Of a stretch of DNA of 64,000 bases, positions 58,762-64,000 are shown one piece after another; the first letter of the stretch is position 1, and each line of letters opens with the position of its first letter. The notes under the pieces were generated by a model that saw only the letters and a list, made by a program, of their open reading frames with translations, was not told the DNA's origin and did no database searches. A program made the position numbers and the translations under genes. Source of the stretch: Constantimarinum furrinae (lineage in GTDB: Bacteria; Bacteroidota; Bacteroidia; Flavobacteriales; Flavobacteriaceae); assembly GCF_014295415.1 (NCBI RefSeq), contig NZ_CP052909.1, positions 2,790,001-2,854,000 on the forward strand, written 5' to 3'.

Positions 58762-59025
58762 TTAATGACAATGTTCCATTTCGATAATATGAAAACCAAA
58801 GTTCTCAATATTTTTTATGATGTCTTCGGAAGCGTTCTCGATATGACAAAATCTGCATTCTTTTGAAGTGAGATCGCCCGTACCGAAAGATTTTTGATGC
58901 AAATATTGCTTTCCGAAGTGTACTATTTTATCCTCATCCTGTACTGAAACCGGAACCAGAATGTCGAAATGCATGGTTAGACCATCGTTGCGTTTTACGT
59001 AAGTATCCCAGACTGAAACTCTCAC
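58762..59025 (-). CDS. DUF2024 family protein
   Basis: The 87-residue protein begins MRVSVWDTYVKRNDG and continues with MHFDILVPVSVQDEDKI; CRFCHIE near residue 58 and a closing GFHIIEMEHC are also typical of DUF2024. The CxxC and terminal Cys-His may bind metal. Function is unknown. It lies 3 bp after the exported-protein gene on the minus strand, so it is in its operon. Confidence 0.88.
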   Translation of the reverse strand: MRVSVWDTYVKRNDGLTMHFDILVPVSVQDEDKIVHFGKQYLHQKSFGTGDLTSKECRFCHIENASEDIIKNIENFGFHIIEMEHCH

Positions 59026-59028
59026 GGC

Positions 59029-59757
59029 CTATTGTTTTACTGAATAAGGAAGCGAGAGATCACCGCTAGCTACACTAAATACCTGATACACCCCCAGCAT
59101 TGGCAATTCAGAATTACTGGTATTAACTTGCATAAATGCAGACACCGCATCATATTTAAAATCGGTTCGATTATTCATTCTGTAATCTGGAACTACAACT
59201 TTTATTCGCTGCATATTGGTGGTAACGGGAAATCCTGGGGAATCCATATACATGGGCATTCCCGGATTGGTCGGCGGCAATTTTACTGCATCATCCTCTT
59301 TCTTAAATTGTTTTACCGAGAAGCCACCTTCTACCCTATCGTCTTTTATTAGTATTACCCAATGCGGATGCCATACAATACCATCATTGTCATAAACCGA
59401 ATCGCTGTTTTCATCCCATAGTGGTGTATCGTCGAAATCCGGGTGAGAGGTTAAGGCAAGTGCCACTATTCCGTCAGTCTGGTTAAAACCGACATCGGTA
59501 GGTGATAAACTGGTGGGAAAAACATAACCCAGGACAGGAGCCCCATCTAGACGACCAACAGGGTTTGGCATTGTTTTTCCGGCCTCACCACTTACCGTAA
59601 TTTCCCACACTGTGATACCAAGATCTGAGTGATGGGTGACTAATGCCGATTGAATTATAAAGTTATCATTATGGTAGTTGTTTTTTGGTTGACCATACAT
59701 TAGACTTACCGTACTACATATGGCAAAAACTGAAAATATATTGAAAATTGATTTCAT
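59029..59757 (-). CDS. exported protein of unknown function
   Basis: The 242-residue protein has a signal peptide (about 1-22, ending LMYGQ) and a beta-rich body with TVSGEAGKTMPNPVGRLDGAP, then HPHWVILIKDD and a late TSNSELPMLGVYQVFS segment. No conserved catalytic motif stands out, though an HPDFDD and several Asp/His residues could bind a metal. It is periplasmic or surface-located. It heads the DUF2024 operon and is preceded by a candidate MarR operator. Confidence 0.65.
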   Translation of the reverse strand: MKSIFNIFSVFAICSTVSLMYGQPKNNYHNDNFIIQSALVTHHSDLGITVWEITVSGEAGKTMPNPVGRLDGAPVLGYVFPTSLSPTDVGFNQTDGIVALALTSHPDFDDTPLWDENSDSVYDNDGIVWHPHWVILIKDDRVEGGFSVKQFKKEDDAVKLPPTNPGMPMYMDSPGFPVTTNMQRIKVVVPDYRMNNRTDFKYDAVSAFMQVNTSNSELPMLGVYQVFSVASGDLSLPYSVKQ

Positions 59758-59772
59758 AGTTTTGTGATTTAA

Positions 59773-59805
59773 AGTTAGAACTCCAAAAAAATAGGAGTCC
59801 TAACT
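59773..59805 (-). promoter_or_regulatory. candidate MarR operator, copy 2 (inverted pair)
   Basis: AGTTAGAACTCC (59773-59784) and GGAGTCCTAACT (59794-59805) form an inverted repeat with one mismatch. The right arm, read on the minus strand, is AGTTAGGACTCC, close to the site at 60098. It is 16 bp before the start of the exported-protein gene. Confidence 0.55.
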
Positions 59806-59820
59806 ATATGACTTAAAAAA

Positions 59821-60054
59821 TTATGCTTTTACATCTTCCATTGAAGCTCCATAGTTAATATGAAGTACATTACCATTTGGGGTTACCATGGCGGGAACCG
59901 ATTTAACTCCGGCATTTTCGGCTTCAGGGATTCTAGATTTGTCCTGTCCAATATGAACAACTTCTAACTTGTCTTTCCCTACTAATTCGATGATGTCCTG
60001 TTCGGCACTAACACATACCGGACAACCTGCGTGATAAAAAACTGATCTTTTCAT
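59821..60054 (-). CDS. thioredoxin/glutaredoxin-like protein
   Basis: The 77-residue protein has a CxxC active site, Cys11-Pro-Val-Cys14 (HAGCPVC), the cis-proline segment KSVPAMV (about 51-57) and a final beta strand GNVLHINYGA. It is a short thioredoxin-fold protein of the glutaredoxin-like type, probably reducing protein disulphides in the cytoplasm. It is the first gene of a minus-strand group with a shared operator motif. Confidence 0.82.
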   Translation of the reverse strand: MKRSVFYHAGCPVCVSAEQDIIELVGKDKLEVVHIGQDKSRIPEAENAGVKSVPAMVTPNGNVLHINYGASMEDVKA

Positions 60055-60097
60055 TGCTATAAAATTTAAGTTCTTGCATTATTGCAACACAAATATA

Positions 60098-60112
60098 GTT
60101 AGGATTCCTTAC
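60098..60112 (-). promoter_or_regulatory. candidate MarR operator, copy 3
   Basis: GTTAGGATTCCTTAC, with the palindromic core AGGATTCCT, is 44 bp upstream of the thioredoxin-like start. It shares ATAGTTAGGA-Y-TCCT with the reverse complement of the copy at 59790-59807. Confidence 0.5.
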
Positions 60113-60251
60113 TTTATAATATGTTAGATGATTTTTTTTTTAAATTATTCTAAAAATTGCTTAAGCGTTGAACCAAGATTTATAAATGTATTCAAGATAT
60201 AACCAGCCTAAAGAAATATTTTACCTTTGATAAACTGTATACAATAGATAA

Positions 60252-61331
60252 ATGATTTCCACCGAAGAAAAGCTAAAAGAGCGAATTAAGGAATTGACCT
60301 GTTTATATGAAGTATCTTCCATTCTTGTAAATGCAGACGTTGAGGCTATTGAAGAAACTTTACGAGCAATTGCATTAAGTCTAAAGCGTGGATTTCAATT
60401 TCCAAATGCTACAGAAATCGCTCTTGAAACACCCATAGCGAACTTTCAAACCGGTCCCGTTAACCTTAATAATCGTGTGATCTCTAATCTACTGGTATTT
60501 AATAAAATTGAAGGGGTAATTATCGCTTCACAAGACGATTCCAAATCTCATTTTCTTAAAGAAGAGCAACCATTACTGGACACTGTTGCCCTAAAATTAG
60601 GTAATCTATTGGAGCGTATCCAAATTCAGAAAAATGAAGCCTCAATGAAACGACAGATGGAGCGAGCTGACCGATTGTCTATTATTGGAGAAATTACGGC
60701 CGGTATCGCACATGAGCTTAATACACCCTTGGCCAATATTTTAGGTTTTGCCGAATTACTGAAAGAGGATCTAAAAAAAGACAAGCAAGCATTGAATGAT
60801 GTTGACAAAATTATTCACAATGCAATTTTCTCAAGGGAAGTAGTGAAAAAGCTAATGTTCTTTGCCTGTGAAATGCCTCAGGAAATGAAGAAAGTAAATA
60901 TCGTGCCAAGCATAAAGAACGCAATAGCACTTCTAGACCCTTCATTTAAGAAAGCTGAAGTAAAATATATCGTAAAAATAGAAGAAGAGGAACTATTCTT
61001 ACGAGCAGATATTATTCAACTTACTCAGATCATTTTTAATTTAACTATAAATGCAATTTATTTCTCACCTAAAAATGGTGTAGTTAGTATAGAAACTTTT
61101 CAAACTAAAGATCACATAGTGTTAAAAATAGCAGATGAAGGAACCGGACTATCGCAGGAAGCCCTGGAGAAAGTGTTTCAACCCTTTTTTACTACTAAAC
61201 CTATCGGAGATGGTTCTGGATTAGGCCTAAGTGTTGTGCATGGAATTGTGGCTAGTCATAACGGCACTATTACCGTTAGTAACAACCCAAATAAAGGTGC
61301 TACCTTTACAGTAAAGCTTCCGAAATCCTAA
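60252..61331 (+). CDS. soluble GAF-type sensor histidine kinase
   Basis: The 359-residue kinase begins with a GAF-like domain (about 10-125), then a HisKA domain with His154 in GIAHELNTPLANI, and a HATPase domain (about 225-358) with N box (LTINAIYFS), G1 (DEGTGLS) and G2 (GDGSGLGLSVV). It has no membrane helix. It pairs with the sigma-54 activator 14 bp downstream, and so forms an NtrB/NtrC-like system. Confidence 0.9.
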   Translation: MISTEEKLKERIKELTCLYEVSSILVNADVEAIEETLRAIALSLKRGFQFPNATEIALETPIANFQTGPVNLNNRVISNLLVFNKIEGVIIASQDDSKSHFLKEEQPLLDTVALKLGNLLERIQIQKNEASMKRQMERADRLSIIGEITAGIAHELNTPLANILGFAELLKEDLKKDKQALNDVDKIIHNAIFSREVVKKLMFFACEMPQEMKKVNIVPSIKNAIALLDPSFKKAEVKYIVKIEEEELFLRADIIQLTQIIFNLTINAIYFSPKNGVVSIETFQTKDHIVLKIADEGTGLSQEALEKVFQPFFTTKPIGDGSGLGLSVVHGIVASHNGTITVSNNPNKGATFTVKLPKS

Positions 61332-61345
61332 TTCTTTTGTGAGTT

Positions 61346-62674
61346 ATGCAACTAAAAAAGGAAAACATATTAATCGTTGATGACGATATTAGCATATTAG
61401 AGTTGATACAACGCCATTTACAATCTTGGAATTATCATACTTATAAGGCTGTATCGGTAAAGGAGGCAGTTCAAATATTGCGGGATACCCCTATCGATCT
61501 GTTAATTACCGATTTGAAAATGCCCGAAATTGATGGTTTTGAACTAATAAAATTTGTGTCTGAACATTATCCGAAATTACCTAAACTAGTAGTGACAGGT
61601 TATCCTTCCGTGCAAGATTCCTTACATGCCATAAAGTCGGGAGTGATAGATTATTTGACCAAACCATTTACCAAAGCTGAGTTGCAAAGTGCCGTAGAAA
61701 ATTCAATGAAATCTAATACAGATAAAAATCAGTTTACAGCGAAGCCTTCAGAAGAAAAAAACAAACCCTACGGTGATATTATTGGTAGTTCAGAAAAAAT
61801 TCATGAAATCATACAAATCATAGAGCGCGTAAAGGATAATAAAGCTACCATCTTCATAAGCGGTGAAAGTGGAACCGGAAAGGAACTTGTAGCAAGAGCA
61901 ATACATTATCAGGGTAAATTTTCGAGAGCACCCTTTATTGCTGTAAACTGCGGGGGTATTCCTGAAAATCTTTTAGAATCTGAACTTTTCGGTTATACCA
62001 AAGGTGCATTTACCGGTGCCGAGAAAAACAGAGATGGCTTTTTTCAAGCCGCAAACGGTGGTACTATTTTTCTAGATGAAATTGGGAATGCTTCTAAGGC
62101 CGTACAGTCTCGATTACTTCGGGTACTACAGGAAAAAGAGGTGGTAAAAGTAGGGGCTCAAAAAGCCGAGAAAATTGATATTCGTATCATCGCTGCCACA
62201 AACAGCGATCTGAAAGAAATGATTAAGAACGAATTATTTAGAGAGGATTTATATTACCGACTTACGGTAGTTGAAATTGAAGTGGCTCCTTTGCGAGATC
62301 GAAAAGAAGATATTCCCCTGCTCACCGAAAAATTTCTCTTTAAGTACGGTGTAGAATATAAGGATCGCTTAATAAAGTTGAGCCCTGAAGCCACAGCAGT
62401 GTTACAACGTTACGATTGGCCCGGCAACATTCGCGAACTGGAAAACGTCATTCAACGCGCTGTGATCATGTGTGATAGAATCATTGAAATTGAACATCTC
62501 CCCGATTCGTTGAAATACTCCATTACTTTTCCGGAAGACGGTTTACTTCCATTAAAAGAGGTCGAGAAGCGATATATTCAAAAAGTACTTCATTCTACAA
62601 ATGATAACAAGACCAAAGCCGCCGAGATTTTGGGTATTGATCGTAAGACTATTCGTCAAAAACTATCCGAATAA
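61346..62674 (+). CDS. NtrC-type sigma-54 response regulator
   Basis: The 442-residue protein has a receiver (about 1-120; phospho-acceptor Asp56 in ITDLKMPE), an AAA+ domain (about 145-380; Walker A GESGTGKE, GAFTGAEK loop, Walker B region IFLDEIG, arginine finger region in LFREDLYYRL), and a C-terminal Fis-type HTH (about 405-442, KTKAAEILGIDRKTIRQKL). It activates sigma-54 promoters after phosphorylation. No -24/-12 promoter (TGGCAC-N5-TTGC) was found with confidence within this window. Confidence 0.95.
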   Translation: MQLKKENILIVDDDISILELIQRHLQSWNYHTYKAVSVKEAVQILRDTPIDLLITDLKMPEIDGFELIKFVSEHYPKLPKLVVTGYPSVQDSLHAIKSGVIDYLTKPFTKAELQSAVENSMKSNTDKNQFTAKPSEEKNKPYGDIIGSSEKIHEIIQIIERVKDNKATIFISGESGTGKELVARAIHYQGKFSRAPFIAVNCGGIPENLLESELFGYTKGAFTGAEKNRDGFFQAANGGTIFLDEIGNASKAVQSRLLRVLQEKEVVKVGAQKAEKIDIRIIAATNSDLKEMIKNELFREDLYYRLTVVEIEVAPLRDRKEDIPLLTEKFLFKYGVEYKDRLIKLSPEATAVLQRYDWPGNIRELENVIQRAVIMCDRIIEIEHLPDSLKYSITFPEDGLLPLKEVEKRYIQKVLHSTNDNKTKAAEILGIDRKTIRQKLSE

Positions 62675-62751
62675 AATGGTTTTATACGCTAAATAATTCC
62701 GAAATGGGGCAACTCTGATGATGTGTTTTAATAAATAAATAATAATAGCTA

Positions 62752-63426
62752 TTAAATTATCATTTTCATGACCTTCTCCGTTAATCGGTCACACTTACTA
62801 AAGCCAAACTCAAAGACATTTTTATCATTAGTGATTTCATAAAGCTTATCCTTTAGCATTTCTTTGGCACGATGAAGCCGTATTTTTACATTGGCAAGGC
62901 TTAACTCTAAGGAAACCGCAACTTCTTTGAGACTCATTTCTTCTACTTCTTTGAGAATATAAACAGCTTTGTATTTAACAGGTAGACTGTCTATTGCATT
63001 TTCCAACAATAGCCTTGATTCTTGTTGTATCATTTTGTCTTGTGGATTTAACTGTCTTCGATCCTGAATTTCAAGAATAGCACCGGATCTTAGACTGTCT
63101 AATTGATCGTTTATTTGAATGAGTTTCCCTTTGTCTTTAAGCCGGGCCAATGCCTGATTGATTCCTATTCGAATAAGCCAGGTAGAAAATGAGGACTCCA
63201 TTTTAAATTGATATAATTTTGAAAATGCGCTTAAATAGGTATTCTGCATTACATCCTCAATATCTGCATTGTCTTTTAAATAACTCCGAACTACGCGATA
63301 CAGTTTTTGATTATTTCTGCGAACTAAAATTTCATAAAGTTCCTTTTCTCCTCTTAGCACACGTTGAATAACTTCCACTTCAGTTATTTTATGTTGTGTG
63401 AGTTCATGTCTTTTTGCTGTTTCCAT
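62752..63426 (-). CDS. ECF-type RNA polymerase sigma factor
   Basis: The 224-residue protein has sigma region 2 (about 25-95, with YRVVRSYLKDNADIEDVMQ, then FSTWLIRIGINQAL) and region 4 (about 130-190, PVKYKAVYILKEVEEMSLKEVA..SLANVKIRLHRAK). The C-terminal tail of about 25 residues (DRLTEKVMKMII) is extra. No anti-sigma gene is adjacent on its strand. It is divergent from the DoxX-like gene with an inverted repeat between them. Confidence 0.93.
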   Translation of the reverse strand: METAKRHELTQHKITEVEVIQRVLRGEKELYEILVRRNNQKLYRVVRSYLKDNADIEDVMQNTYLSAFSKLYQFKMESSFSTWLIRIGINQALARLKDKGKLIQINDQLDSLRSGAILEIQDRRQLNPQDKMIQQESRLLLENAIDSLPVKYKAVYILKEVEEMSLKEVAVSLELSLANVKIRLHRAKEMLKDKLYEITNDKNVFEFGFSKCDRLTEKVMKMII

Positions 63427-63462
63427 AGTATTCCCGGTTTTACTTTAGATACTAAAAGAGAA

Positions 63463-63490
63463 AAAAAGATACAAATTATTGTATCCTTTT
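63463..63490. promoter_or_regulatory. inverted repeat between sigma factor and doxX-like gene
   Basis: AAAAAGATACAA (63463-63474) and TTGTATCCTTTT (63479-63490) are reverse complements apart from one base, around ATTA. It is a probable operator in the 121-bp divergent interval, 37 bp before the sigma start and 58 bp before the other start. Confidence 0.6.
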
Positions 63491-63547
63491 ATAAATGTTG
63501 TTATCAAAAGGGTGTAACTCATTTAAAAACAATAAAAATTTAAATTT

Positions 63548-63931
63548 ATGGATTCAAATGTGCTTTTAGTAAAAAACATCTTAAAATACACTTTTGGTTT
63601 AGTGCCAATTGTTGCAGGATTAGACAAATTCACAAATATATTAACTAACTGGAGTCAGTATCTTTCCGAAGGCCTTATAGAAATGCTTCCTTTTGAGCCA
63701 TTAACTTTTATGATGATCGTTGGCATCATAGAAATCGTAGCCGGAATACTTGTTCTATCTAAGACTCAATTAGGCGCCTATATCGTATCTGCTTGGCTTG
63801 TAGCCATTGCGTTAACCCTAATTTTTAGTTGGACGTATATAGATGTCGCTGTTCGAGATTTAGTTATGGCAATTGGAGCATTTTCACTGGCCAAGTTATC
63901 TACAAGTACTTCAGCTAAACTCTACAATTAA
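63548..63931 (+). CDS. DoxX-like small membrane protein
   Basis: The 127-residue protein has four predicted membrane helices (about 12-30, 45-68, 75-97 and 100-118) with the DoxX-type opening YTFGLVPIVAGLDKFTN and the late IVSAWLVAIALTLIF. DoxX-family proteins act in redox or sulphur chemistry at the membrane; the substrate is unknown here. A terminator follows. Confidence 0.75.
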   Translation: MDSNVLLVKNILKYTFGLVPIVAGLDKFTNILTNWSQYLSEGLIEMLPFEPLTFMMIVGIIEIVAGILVLSKTQLGAYIVSAWLVAIALTLIFSWTYIDVAVRDLVMAIGAFSLAKLSTSTSAKLYN

Positions 63932-63951
63932 ATAAAGTACTCATTCTGTTT

Positions 63952-63991
63952 AAATATCACGCATTAAATAAATAATGCGTGATATTTTTTT
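63952..63991 (+). terminator. rho-independent terminator after the doxX-like gene
   Basis: AAATATCACGCATTA (63952-63966) pairs with TAATGCGTGATATTT (63973-63987), followed by T residues. Confidence 0.88.
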
Positions 63992-64000
63992 AGATACAAA

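Overview
The window looks like a marine-type member of the Flavobacteriaceae (Bacteroidota). It is AT-rich, starts rarely carry a Shine-Dalgarno sequence, promoters show the Bacteroidota -7 element TAnnTTTG, and the gene families are typical of the group (clade II nosZ, DUF2024, HYC_CC_PP, CusA fused to TolC, LPAGQAG palindromes). I do not assign a genus.

Left chromosomal part (1-22.6 kb). After a small minus-strand operon comes a two-component pair: a PAS histidine kinase with a FixL-like first PAS domain, and a receiver fused to a Crp/Fnr DNA-binding module. A stress block follows: four tandem-domain universal stress proteins, an ATP-cone/Mrr-like nuclease, a beta-CASP metallo-hydrolase, OsmC, Hsp20 and a 2-hydroxyacid dehydrogenase, with a decayed LOG-family pseudogene among them. 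Next is a complete N2O-respiration cluster: cytochrome c, fasciclin, nosZ, membrane protein, nosL, cupin, nosD, nosF and nosY. Seven TGA-N6-TCA palindromes lie upstream of these transcription units, several at one fixed distance from a -7 element. This suggests that the Crp/Fnr-type response regulator beside the kinase controls the block as an oxygen- or redox-responsive regulon.

Integrated island (about 22.8-56.9 kb, 34.1 kb). tRNA-Ser(UGA) is the target. An 18-bp copy of its 3' end recurs at 56908-56925, next to a tyrosine integrase. The tRNA terminator has been displaced beyond attR and the island supplies a new one. The left end carries probable defence cargo: a class III cyclase-like protein, a HEPN-like protein, a three-helix membrane protein and two tiny ORFs (basic and polyproline). 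The centre is a large metal-resistance block: a divalent-type RND fused to its outer-membrane factor, an adaptor, Fur, a Zn/Cd-type P1B ATPase, a Cu/Ag-type RND with TolC, an AraC-like CxxC regulator, a multicopper oxidase fused to a CopB-like barrel, a Cu+ ATPase, a CusB and accessory proteins. The right end has a replication-like and excision module plus the integrase. I see no relaxase, conjugation or capsid genes.

Right chromosomal part (56.9-64 kb). This holds the old tRNA terminator, a 96-97 bp tandem repeat, CsbD, a MarR-type regulon with repeated candidate operators, a histidine kinase/sigma-54 activator pair, and an ECF sigma factor divergent from a DoxX-like membrane protein.
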